The translations under genes were made by a program, and so were the position numbers. A stretch of 14,200 nt of DNA from an uncultured Clostridia bacterium. Lineage in GTDB: Bacteria > Bacillota > Clostridia > Lachnospirales > Anaerotignaceae. Positions 1-5,890 of the stretch are shown one piece after another. The stretch spans positions 1 to 14,200 of the forward strand of contig CAMQRG010000035.1 in assembly GCA_947036475.1 (NCBI GenBank), written 5' to 3'. A model generated the notes under the pieces. The model saw only the letters and a list, made by a program, of their open reading frames with translations. It was not told where the DNA came from and did no database searches. Within the stretch, counting starts at the first letter, position 1; every line of letters begins with the position of its first letter.

Positions 1-31
1 TCGTGGGCTCGGAGATGTGTATAAGAGACAG
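1..31 (+). other. Nextera adapter remnant (sequencing artefact)
   Basis: The first 31 bases match the 3' part of the Illumina Nextera read-2 adapter. They end at 13-31 in the 19-base Tn5 mosaic end AGATGTGTATAAGAGACAG. Genomic sequence begins at base 32. The match rests on my memory of the adapter, but the mosaic end is complete and exact and lies precisely at the window edge, as an untrimmed contig end would. It is not a natural Tn5 or IS50 end, because no transposon sequence flanks it. Any reading frame that starts inside this stretch is meaningless. Confidence 0.96.
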
Positions 32-84
32 GGACTATGTGAAATATCTGGGAATGTAAAAATACAAAAGGGAAAAGGAAAAAC

Positions 85-135
85 AAAATGCCTTCATCGG
101 ACAGGAACGATATCTTTGTCAGGGGAAGGCATTTT
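85..135 (-). terminator. Putative intrinsic terminator of the LUD gene
   Basis: An 11-bp perfect inverted repeat (AAAATGCCTTC at 85-95, GAAGGCATTTT at 125-135) lies just past the stop codon of the minus-strand LUD gene. Inside the 29-base loop a GACA/TGTC pair can extend the structure. Read on the minus strand, the second arm runs into TTTTGTTTTTCC, a good U-tract. The loop is long, so efficiency is uncertain. Confidence 0.65.
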
Positions 136-167
136 ATTCTGCGTTCGGGAAACGGATATTTCCTGGT

Positions 168-806
168 TTAGAAACCGATTTCTTCCCCAATCAGAATGAT
201 TTTGATACGTCCGGCAGGACGGCAGTTTCTTGTCAGAAGAATCTGATTGCAGATACATTCTTCGGAAACGCAGTTATGGCATGTACCGGTAGAAGCGCAG
301 GGCGTTTTTCCCATGAAACGCATGCTGTTGACAGGTGCGGCATAGCTGCGCGCACGTTTGACTGCCGCATCTACATCCTGCGCAACTTTGTTCAGGCCGC
401 AGAGGATAACAACGTTTTTCGGACCGAAACAGAGCGCGGCAAGGCGGTTGCCGATTCCGTCAATATTTACCAGTACACCGTCCTCGGAAATGGCGTTGAC
501 GCTGGAAAGAAAGAAGTCCGCCAGAAGCCCTTTTCGGTGCAGTTCGTCCCGTTCCTCGGGGGTTTTCGCAAGGTCGCGGTCAATTACTTCATAATTCCCA
601 TCGTGAAGTGCCTGCGTCAGACCGCTTTCGCGGATTGTTACAGAACCGCCCCATGCAACAGAACTGCCTTCTGGAATGAGGGACATAGCTTTTTTCACAG
701 CCTCTTCGGCCGTAGGGCAGTAATAAGCCTCAAAATGACGGCGTTCCAGCCTGCCGACCAGCGTTTTCGCAAGAAGCTCATTTCTTGTTTCCAATGGTGT
801 AGACAT
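168..806 (-). CDS. LUD-domain protein (LutC/YkgG-like, DUF162)
   Basis: A 212-residue protein of the LUD (lactate utilization, formerly DUF162) family, probably cytoplasmic. Recognisable family segments are the glycine-rich SVAWGGSVTIRESGL (49-63) and the core around residues 105-140 (ISEDGVLVNIDGIGNR, then FGPKNVVILCGLNK). The C-terminus carries six cysteines (170, 176, 179, 184, 186, 195), which suggests a metal or Fe-S site, as in many standalone clostridial members. LutC works with LutA and LutB in lactate oxidation, but neither partner is next to this gene, so the substrate is unknown. I chose the ATG at 806 because AAAGGAG stands 6-7 bases upstream; an in-frame ATG at 830 has no such site. 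It is transcribed divergently from the TrmH-family gene and followed by a terminator hairpin. Confidence 0.88.
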   Translation of the reverse strand: MSTPLETRNELLAKTLVGRLERRHFEAYYCPTAEEAVKKAMSLIPEGSSVAWGGSVTIRESGLTQALHDGNYEVIDRDLAKTPEERDELHRKGLLADFFLSSVNAISEDGVLVNIDGIGNRLAALCFGPKNVVILCGLNKVAQDVDAAVKRARSYAAPVNSMRFMGKTPCASTGTCHNCVSEECICNQILLTRNCRPAGRIKIILIGEEIGF

Positions 807-839
807 AAAAAATCTCCTTTCGTTTTGCATATTTTCCTT

Positions 840-845
840 ATTATA
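840..845 (-). promoter_or_regulatory. Extended -10 promoter for the LUD gene
   Basis: On the minus strand the sequence reads TGCTATAAT, a consensus -10 hexamer (845 to 840) preceded by the extended TGn element. Only a T-rich stretch stands at the -35 distance, so the promoter would rely on the extended -10. Transcription would begin near 833, about 27 bases before the ATG at 806. Confidence 0.55.
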
Positions 846-919
846 GCATAAAAAACGGAGGCAAAAAACAGTTTCTGCATTTTTTGTCCATCAGGAGGGG
901 CGAAATATGCGAAAGCGGC

Positions 920-948
920 TTGCCAAACGCAGGATTTCCCAGTATGAT
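920..948 (+). promoter_or_regulatory. Sigma-A promoter for the TrmH-family gene
   Basis: TTGCCA (920-925), a 17-base spacer and TATGAT (943-948) form a good sigma-A promoter. The predicted transcription start is about 955, only some 8 bases before the ATG at 963. This either makes a very short leader or argues for the GTG start at 996. The same two hexamers with the same spacing recur before trmB (8222-8250). Confidence 0.55.
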
Positions 949-962
949 AAAATCAGGAAAGA

Positions 963-1796
963 ATGTCTGAAGGGCAGAAAGGGCGGCATTGCGGTGTGAG
1001 ACGGATAGAAAGCAGGGAAAATAAAACATTTAAGCGGCTGAATGGGTTGAAGAACAGAAAAAACAGGGAAAAAGAAGGTCTGTTCCTTGCGGAGGGGGAG
1101 CGTTTTGTTTCCGAGATACCGGAAGGGGAAGGCGTGGAGTACTTTGTTTTTTCGGAAGCATTCTGCGAAACCCACGATACCGCGCAGTATGAAGCGGCGG
1201 CGGAAACGCTTCTCCTGCCGGATTTGCTGTTTGCCGCGCTCTGCGATACGGAAACGCCGCAGGGTGTTCTGGCGGTTTGTAAAAAACTGGAATGGCAGGA
1301 GGACGAGGTGTTTCGACGGGACAGGCCGTTTCTTCTTCTGGCGGAAAATTTACAGGATCCGGGGAATCTGGGAACAGTCATTCGGACGGCGGACGCCTGT
1401 GGAGCAGATGCGGTGTTTCTTTCGAAAGGAAGTGTTGACCTTTATAACCCCAAGGTTTTGCGGGCAACAATGGGCTCTCTGTTTCATATTCCGGTGTTCC
1501 AAAATATTTCTTTGGGGGAAACCGCAGGAAAGCTGAGGGCGCAGAGCATCCCGCTTTATGCCGCGCATCTGCGTGGAGAGGACATGCCGTATGCGCTGAA
1601 TCTGAAAAATGCCTGCGCCTTCCTGATTGGAAATGAGGGCAGGGGGCTTTCGGAGGAAGGAGCCGCGCTTTGCAGCCAGTGGGTGCGTATTCCAATGCCG
1701 GGGCGCGCGGAATCGTTGAATGCATCTGTCGCGGCGGCGGTACTGCTGTATGAAACGGTCAGGCAGAGACTGGGCGGAACTATATCAAATATTTAA
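963..1796 (+). CDS. TrmH/SpoU-family RNA 2'-O-methyltransferase
   Basis: A SAM-dependent RNA ribose 2'-O-methyltransferase of the SPOUT (TrmH/SpoU) superfamily, of the type usually annotated as 23S rRNA methyltransferase (RlmB or YsgA-like). The N-terminal part (about 15-110) resembles the SpoU substrate-binding domain, with IESRENKTFKRL and LFLAEGERFV. The three knot motifs follow: NLGTVIRTADACGADAVFL (135-153), IGNEGRGLS (222-230) and IPMPGRAESLNASVAAAVLLYE (243-264). Together they form the trefoil-knot SAM site. The start is uncertain. ATG 963 has AGGA 5 bases upstream, but the predicted transcription start is near 955 and homologs begin close to IES, so GTG 996 is a real alternative. The exact target nucleotide cannot be read from the sequence. 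Confidence 0.92.
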   Translation: MSEGQKGRHCGVRRIESRENKTFKRLNGLKNRKNREKEGLFLAEGERFVSEIPEGEGVEYFVFSEAFCETHDTAQYEAAAETLLLPDLLFAALCDTETPQGVLAVCKKLEWQEDEVFRRDRPFLLLAENLQDPGNLGTVIRTADACGADAVFLSKGSVDLYNPKVLRATMGSLFHIPVFQNISLGETAGKLRAQSIPLYAAHLRGEDMPYALNLKNACAFLIGNEGRGLSEEGAALCSQWVRIPMPGRAESLNASVAAAVLLYETVRQRLGGTISNI

Positions 1797-1849
1797 GATT
1801 TTTTGAAGGCAGTACGGAAAAAATTAAGAAATCTGAAAGGGGGAAGAAA

Positions 1850-2017
1850 ATGCAAAAATGGCGGATTGTAGGGATTTATGGGGCTTTTGCTATGCGATTG
1901 CGGAGAAAAATATGCAAAAATGAAAATAAAAATATTGACAAAAGTGTTACTCTTTCGTATACTAATTGTAACAGAAATGTAATAATTGAAAAATATTCCG
2001 GAGGAGTACATATATGA
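1850..2017 (+). CDS. Possible 55-codon leader ORF before the hydrolase gene
   Basis: A short frame begins at ATG 1850 after a strong ribosome site (AAAGGGGG at 1836-1843, 6-base gap). It ends with TGA 2015-2017, overlapping the hydrolase start in an ATGA arrangement. The predicted peptide is 55 residues, basic and Asn/Lys-rich, with no recognised motif. The hydrolase promoter lies inside the frame and base composition changes to AT-rich, so the frame may be open by chance. It could be a coupled leader ORF on a longer transcript reading through from the methyltransferase gene. I regard it as a weak candidate only. Confidence 0.22.
   Translation: MQKWRIVGIYGAFAMRLRRKICKNENKNIDKSVTLSYTNCNRNVIIEKYSGGVHI
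1935..1963 (+). promoter_or_regulatory. Strong sigma-A promoter of the NlpC/P60 gene
   Basis: A perfect -35 TTGACA (1935-1940), a 17-base spacer and -10 TATACT (1958-1963) predict transcription from about 1970, leaving a roughly 44-base leader before ATG 2014. An inverted repeat (TGTTAC at 1945-1950, GTAACA at 1968-1973) straddles the -10 box. Confidence 0.82.
1967..1983 (+). promoter_or_regulatory. Candidate WalR (YycF) box
   Basis: TGTAAC, five bases, TGTAAT fits the published WalR consensus of two TGTWAH hexamers separated by 5 bases, at every defined position. It overlaps the predicted transcription start of a secreted NlpC/P60 hydrolase, a classic WalRK target class in Bacillus and Staphylococcus. 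Its position downstream of the -10 would suggest repression rather than activation, if it is bound at all. No walRK genes lie in this window, so the call is inference from motif plus gene type. Confidence 0.5.
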
Positions 2018-3129
2018 CGATTTCAAAGCTGATGAGACAGGTTTGCCTGACTTCAACTGTTGCACTTTTTGGCACAACGGCAGTTTTTGCCGCTGATATG
2101 GGACAGGCTTCCGGCACAAATGTAAACGTACGGGCAGAGGCTAACTCCGATGCGGAGGTGCTGGGCAAGATTGATAAAGGTTCTGAATATGCCGTTCTGG
2201 AAAAAAGCGGCGGCTGGGTTGCAATTTCTTTTGAAGGCGGGACAGGCTATGTTTCGGCAGATTATTTTGAGATAACAGAAGCCGAAGGCACAATCAACGG
2301 TTCCGATATCAACGTCAGAAGAAAAGCAACGACTTCCGCAGATTCCCTTGGAAAGCTTTCTGATGGGGCCAGCGTGACGGTTACGGGACGAAATGACGAG
2401 TGGTACCGCATTTCTTACGATGGCGCGACGGCGTATGTGAATAAAAATTATGTTTCCGGCGAAAATCTCTCCCTGGTTCCTAAAATTGCCAATGAAAAGG
2501 AAGAAAAGGAACAGAAGCTGGATTCGGTGTTTGGCGTGGTAACTTCTAATGATGGCGTAAAACTGCGGAAAGAAGCGTCTACAATTTCTAAAGTGTTGAC
2601 AGTCCTTCCTTATGGTACGGAAGTAGATGTTGACAGAATTGGCTCCGAATGGATCAGAATTGTGACGGACGGTGGACAGAAAGGCTATGTCAGCGCAGAT
2701 TACCTTGCGATCAGAGAAGGTGAGCGTACTTCCAGAGGCAGTGTATCTTCTAAGGGTGCAGAGGTTGTGGCTTATGCAAAGCAGTTCGTTGGTACGCCTT
2801 ATGTATGGGGCGGTACAAATTTGAATAAAGGTGTTGACTGTTCCGGTTTCGTCTATGCGGTTATGAAAAACTTTGGCGTTTCTCTGAACAGAAGTTCTTA
2901 TACAATGGTGGACAACGGCGTGGAAGTTTCCAAATCCGAACTGATTGCAGGCGATCTGGTATTCTTTAACAGCGGCGGCAACAGCAGAATTTCCCATGTT
3001 GGTATCTATATGGGCGATGGAACATATATCCATTCTACTGACGGCGCGGCATACGGCGTAACAATCACAAGCATGAACAGCGGATACAGCGCGAATACAT
3101 ATGTAACAGCAAGACGCGTACTGAGATAA
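2014..3129 (+). CDS. Secreted SH3b(x3)-NlpC/P60 peptidoglycan hydrolase
   Basis: A secreted cell-wall hydrolase (peptidase family C40) that would cleave stem peptides of peptidoglycan, typically D-gamma-Glu to diamino-acid bonds. Residues 1-27 look like a signal peptide, with cleavage likely after AVFA. Three bacterial SH3 domains follow (about 32-88, 92-148 and 173-233), each with the pattern N/KVRxxA...L.....V.......W..I......GYV. The catalytic NlpC/P60 domain spans about 248-371. Its triad candidates are Cys276 (GVDCSGFVY), His328 (SHVGIY) and His340 (YIHST). A charged linker (158-170) separates the second and third SH3 domains. The start at 2014 has GGAGGAG well placed upstream. The gene appears monocistronic, with its own promoter and a strong terminator. 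The substrate bond is inferred from the family. Confidence 0.95.
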   Translation: MTISKLMRQVCLTSTVALFGTTAVFAADMGQASGTNVNVRAEANSDAEVLGKIDKGSEYAVLEKSGGWVAISFEGGTGYVSADYFEITEAEGTINGSDINVRRKATTSADSLGKLSDGASVTVTGRNDEWYRISYDGATAYVNKNYVSGENLSLVPKIANEKEEKEQKLDSVFGVVTSNDGVKLRKEASTISKVLTVLPYGTEVDVDRIGSEWIRIVTDGGQKGYVSADYLAIREGERTSRGSVSSKGAEVVAYAKQFVGTPYVWGGTNLNKGVDCSGFVYAVMKNFGVSLNRSSYTMVDNGVEVSKSELIAGDLVFFNSGGNSRISHVGIYMGDGTYIHSTDGAAYGVTITSMNSGYSANTYVTARRVLR

Positions 3130-3150
3130 CAAAATACATAGAGCAGACAG

Positions 3151-3182
3151 ACGGCAGGAGCATTGAGTTCCTGCCGTTTTGC
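3151..3182 (+). terminator. Intrinsic terminator of the NlpC/P60 gene
   Basis: A 9-bp perfect stem (ACGGCAGGA at 3151-3159, TCCTGCCGT at 3169-3177) with a 9-base loop is followed by TTTTGCTTT. It begins 22 bases after the hydrolase stop codon. Confidence 0.85.
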
Positions 3183-3221
3183 TTTGTAAAAAGGTTGCCT
3201 GTGTAAGATGGCTGCGTCTGG

Positions 3222-3247
3222 ATTTCCATATTTTTACAGATGGAAAT
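3222..3247 (+). repeat. Intergenic inverted repeat before the SpoIID-like gene
   Basis: ATTTCCAT (3222-3229) and ATGGAAAT (3240-3247) pair perfectly over 8 bp around a 10-base loop. No U-tract follows on the plus strand. It lies upstream of the weak -35 candidate at 3262 and could be an operator or an RNA hairpin. Role unknown. Confidence 0.45.
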
Positions 3248-3261
3248 TTCCTGCGCCAATT

Positions 3262-3289
3262 TTGAACATTGCGAAAAAAGAAAAATACT
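3262..3289 (+). promoter_or_regulatory. Weak candidate promoter for the SpoIID-queA operon
   Basis: TTGAAC (3262-3267), a 16-base spacer and AATACT (3284-3289) each match sigma-A hexamers at 4 of 6 positions. No better sigma-A pair stands between the previous terminator and ATG 3394, and I could not find a convincing sigma-E or sigma-H site either. The operon promoter therefore remains uncertain. Confidence 0.25.
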
Positions 3290-3393
3290 GTGCAAAGCCG
3301 GAGGTTTATGGTAACATATAAAGATAACAGGAACGGAACCATAAATTTTACTTATGATAATGTCCATAATACCGGAAGGAGGAATATATTCCG

Positions 3394-5013
3394 ATGAACA
3401 GGATTTCGGGAAAGGTCTGCGGGTCGGTTTTTCCGCGTGGAAAAGCAGTTTTACTCTGTGCTGTGTTGCTGACTTTTCCCATAAAGGCGAGTGCATACAA
3501 TGTGCCGGAAACGGTGCGGATTGGTTTGGAATCTGTCTGTAAAAATGCGTCTTCGGCTTCGATTGGCACAGGAGAGATTTTGATTGGCACAGAGCGGGAC
3601 GGAAGATTTGAAGAAGGCGGCACGGTTTCCGGAGGATTTACGGCAAGACCGGCGTCAGGCGATTATATTGCGGTGGATGACGAAATGGACTGCGATGACG
3701 CGCTGGATTTAGCGGATTCCCTTTCCAATATGGGGCTGGACGCATATGCCGCGTATCTGGACGGAGAGGACTGGACTGTTTATGTCAGAAACGCTTCGCG
3801 TGCGGAGGTGGAGCAGGCGGCCCGGGAATCTGCAACGCAGATACGTGGATTTACGGGATATTCCCTTTCCAGCGGCAGGACTGCCCTGCTTCTGCCGGAG
3901 GCTGCCGTTCTGATGGGGACGGAGCGGGACGATACCATTTCTGTGAACGGGAAACGCTACCGCGGTATGTTGACATTTGCTGTGCGTGGCAGTGCGCTGA
4001 CAGCAGTCAATGTAGTTGGTCTGGAAGAATATCTTTATGGCGTTGTTCCGGCAGAAATGCCGCAGTCCTATGAGGAAGAAGCGTTAAAGGCGCAGGCAGT
4101 TGCCGCAAGGACATATGCCATTACAAAACTGGGTGCACATACGGGCAGCGGCTATCAGCTTTGCGATACTACGGCATGCCAGGTTTATCAGGGCTATGGC
4201 GGGGAGGCGGCTTCGACCATACGCGCGGTGGATGATACAGCGGGGGAAATCGCCTGCTATAACGGTGCACCGATTGAGGCTGTATTTTCTGCCTCCACAG
4301 GCGGCTATACGGAAAACAGCGAAAACGTATGGGGCAACAAGGTAGCATATCTGCGGGCAGTGCCGGAGGTCGTGGAGGAATACGATGACAATACATGGAA
4401 ACGTACGCTGACGCTGAATGAGCTGGACGCTTTGTTGTCTGCAAAAAGGGAAAGCATTGGCACAGCGGAGGACATAGAGATTACAAAGCTGTCGACAGGC
4501 GGGCGTGTGCAGGAACTGAAAATCATCGGTTCTCGCGGGAGCAAAACACTCACAAAGGAGGAGATTCGGACATACTTTTCCGGTGCGGCCTGCGGGAGCC
4601 TGCCGGGGAAAATGTTTACCATAAATGGTAAGGGCGGAGAAATCGGTGCGTATGATGGAAAAACCTCTGCGCCTTCCTCAAAGCCAGAAAAGGGTACACT
4701 GCGCGCAGCGGCTGCTGAAGATGGGATTATTGCCAGAACGGAAGGCTCTCTGAAAAGCATGGACGGGAAAAAGCTGACGGTTTCTTTGCAGAAAAACGGA
4801 GGAACAACCTCCGGAACGCAGAAAGATGGAGACTATGAGGTATATTCTGTGTCCATCTCTACGGTCAGCGGCGGAAAATTTGTGTTTGAGGGTGTTGGCT
4901 TCGGGCATGGCGTTGGGCTGAGCCAGAAGGGGGCACAGGCGATGGCACAGGAGGGCTATGATTACGAAGAAATTTTGTGCCACTACTATACAGACATTAC
5001 GATAGAGGGCTGA
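3394..5013 (+). CDS. SpoIID/LytB-type lytic transglycosylase-like protein
   Basis: A secreted or membrane-anchored 539-residue protein with a SpoIID domain. SpoIID is a lytic transglycosylase that cuts glycan strands, in sporulating species during engulfment. Residues 17-34 form a signal peptide or anchor ending in KASA. Residues about 88-155 resemble a SPOR-like repeat (GDYIAVDDEMDCDDALDLAD...YVRNAS). The SpoIID core begins near 185 and has the hallmark LEEYLYGVVPAEMP (210-223), with candidate catalytic Glu221, followed by ALKAQAVAARTYAI (230-243). It ends with GFGHGVGLSQKGAQAMA (502-518) and a HYY motif. A loosely conserved insert (about 412-480) splits the domain, and the protein is much longer than Bacillus SpoIID (about 340). 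It leads a five-gene operon ending in queA; from memory, SpoIID-like genes near queA are common in clostridia. Whether it acts in sporulation or in vegetative wall growth is not shown. Confidence 0.92.
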   Translation: MNRISGKVCGSVFPRGKAVLLCAVLLTFPIKASAYNVPETVRIGLESVCKNASSASIGTGEILIGTERDGRFEEGGTVSGGFTARPASGDYIAVDDEMDCDDALDLADSLSNMGLDAYAAYLDGEDWTVYVRNASRAEVEQAARESATQIRGFTGYSLSSGRTALLLPEAAVLMGTERDDTISVNGKRYRGMLTFAVRGSALTAVNVVGLEEYLYGVVPAEMPQSYEEEALKAQAVAARTYAITKLGAHTGSGYQLCDTTACQVYQGYGGEAASTIRAVDDTAGEIACYNGAPIEAVFSASTGGYTENSENVWGNKVAYLRAVPEVVEEYDDNTWKRTLTLNELDALLSAKRESIGTAEDIEITKLSTGGRVQELKIIGSRGSKTLTKEEIRTYFSGAACGSLPGKMFTINGKGGEIGAYDGKTSAPSSKPEKGTLRAAAAEDGIIARTEGSLKSMDGKKLTVSLQKNGGTTSGTQKDGDYEVYSVSISTVSGGKFVFEGVGFGHGVGLSQKGAQAMAQEGYDYEEILCHYYTDITIEG

Positions 5014-5016
5014 CAG

Positions 5017-5286
5017 ATGAAGAATTTGAGGGATTTCCTGCTTTCCCGAAAGGGCTGGCGGGATGAAAAAGGGAACACGCTGGCGTTTTTTGAAAGAGGA
5101 CTGGAAGGGGAACCCGAAAAAGACGCGCTCTGGTTCTTTTTAGACGAAGGACTGCGCTGCGGAGGGCTGCAAAAGCGAATTCTGCCGGAGGAGGCGGAGC
5201 TGGAAAGGCTCCTGCTGGGCTGCGGCAAGCGGGAGCTTTGGGAACTGCTTCGGGAAGATATTGAAAAGTGGAGAAAAGGAGAGTGA
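5017..5286 (+). CDS. Small hypothetical protein, SpoIID-queA operon
   Basis: An 89-residue, highly charged protein (rich in Glu, Lys, Arg and Leu) that I do not recognise. It has no signal peptide, membrane segment or cysteine motif and is probably helical and cytoplasmic. It starts 3 bases after the SpoIID-like stop codon, and its ribosome site (GAGGG) lies inside the end of that gene, so translation is likely coupled. The next gene begins 4 bases after its stop. The operon spacing and acidic/basic composition support a real gene, but minus-strand frames are also open here. Confidence 0.65.
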   Translation: MKNLRDFLLSRKGWRDEKGNTLAFFERGLEGEPEKDALWFFLDEGLRCGGLQKRILPEEAELERLLLGCGKRELWELLREDIEKWRKGE

Positions 5287-5290
5287 CGAC

Positions 5291-5593
5291 ATGTTTGTGG
5301 AAAAACTGACTGAAGAACAGATTCGGGAAATTATGAATGTGATTTCGGACGATGGGAGCGTAAAGATTATCAGTGTGCGCACATATGATTCCAGCTTTGA
5401 GGACAGCCTGAATATTTCCAATGTGCCGGAGGTAAAGGCAGAATTTCAGGAGGATGTGGAAACCTACCGGCTGTTTGATTACAATATCCGTGGGTTCCAT
5501 AATGCGGGTGCAGGCTCTGACTATATTTACCGGAAAATGATGCTGGACTGGTTTGGACCGGACTATGCCATAAAATACCTGATGGAAAACTGA
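5291..5593 (+). CDS. Small hypothetical protein, tandem paralog A
   Basis: A 100-residue cytoplasmic protein of unknown function. The start at 5291 is set by AAAGGAG (5275-5281); an in-frame ATG at 5261 lies inside the previous gene. It is clearly related to the next gene. The two share the N-terminal pattern M-V-KL---I-EIM--ISD and the C-terminal pattern YIYR--ML--FG--YA--YL. This copy is 11 residues longer, in a middle segment (about 30-55). It has a Tyr-rich acidic C-terminal half (LFDYNIRGF, then DYIYRKMML). No catalytic motif is visible. Its place in the SpoIID-queA operon gives no firm functional hint. Confidence 0.8.
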   Translation: MFVEKLTEEQIREIMNVISDDGSVKIISVRTYDSSFEDSLNISNVPEVKAEFQEDVETYRLFDYNIRGFHNAGAGSDYIYRKMMLDWFGPDYAIKYLMEN

Positions 5594-5611
5594 GGAACGG
5601 AGGGGAAACCA

Positions 5612-5881
5612 ATGTATGTGAAAAAGCTGAAAGACCATGAGATTGAGGAAATCATGCATGCCATTTCTGACGTGGACGCTGTGGTTACGGATATCCGCAG
5701 GGCGGCGACGGACCCGGAGATAACGGTGCTTTCACAGGATATGGAGGAGCATTATGTACTCCATGATTACGATATTGAAGGGTTCGATTTCCTGCCGGAT
5801 AATGCCACATATATTTATCGGGAAAAAATGCTGAAGTTTTTCGGCGTGGAATATGCGGCAAGGTATTTGCTGGGGAAATGA
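5612..5881 (+). CDS. Small hypothetical protein, tandem paralog B
   Basis: An 89-residue cytoplasmic protein of unknown function, the second copy of a tandem duplication with the gene at 5291-5593. Shared positions cluster at both ends: 11 of the first 20 residues are identical, and so is the YIYR--ML--FG--YA--YL tail. The middle is diverged and shorter. Its own strong ribosome site (GGAGGGG) precedes ATG 5612, 18 bases after the first copy. queA follows after 9 bases. The degree of divergence suggests an old duplication with separate roles or a hetero-oligomer, which is inference. Confidence 0.82.
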   Translation: MYVKKLKDHEIEEIMHAISDVDAVVTDIRRAATDPEITVLSQDMEEHYVLHDYDIEGFDFLPDNATYIYREKMLKFFGVEYAARYLLGK

Positions 5882-5890
5882 GGGGCGGAA

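Noticed and set aside
13..31. A natural Tn5/IS50 transposon end
   Set aside because: Only the mosaic end with its adapter tail is present, at the exact window edge and without any transposase sequence.
17..199. 60-codon plus-strand frame at the left edge
   Set aside because: It begins inside the adapter remnant and overlaps the terminator and 3' end of the LUD gene.
276..851. 191-codon plus-strand frame opposite the LUD gene
   Set aside because: It is antisense to a well-supported family member and has no recognisable motif or ribosome site.
1790..1830. Terminator after the TrmH-family gene
   Set aside because: Only a 5-bp A/T-rich pairing (TCAAA/TTTGA) is possible, too weak to call.
3300..3335. 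WalR-like or other direct repeat in GGTAACATATAAAGATAACAGG
   Set aside because: The minus-strand half-sites TGTTAT and TGTTAC are 7 bases apart, not the 5 required for a WalR box.
2053..3342. 429-codon minus-strand frame
   Set aside because: It lies opposite the NlpC/P60 gene, whose motifs, signal peptide, promoter and terminator are clear. The antisense product is Cys/His-rich and matches nothing I know.
4997..5659. 220-codon minus-strand frame opposite the small operon genes
   Set aside because: The plus-strand genes have ribosome sites, tight operon spacing and mutual homology; the antisense frame has none of these.
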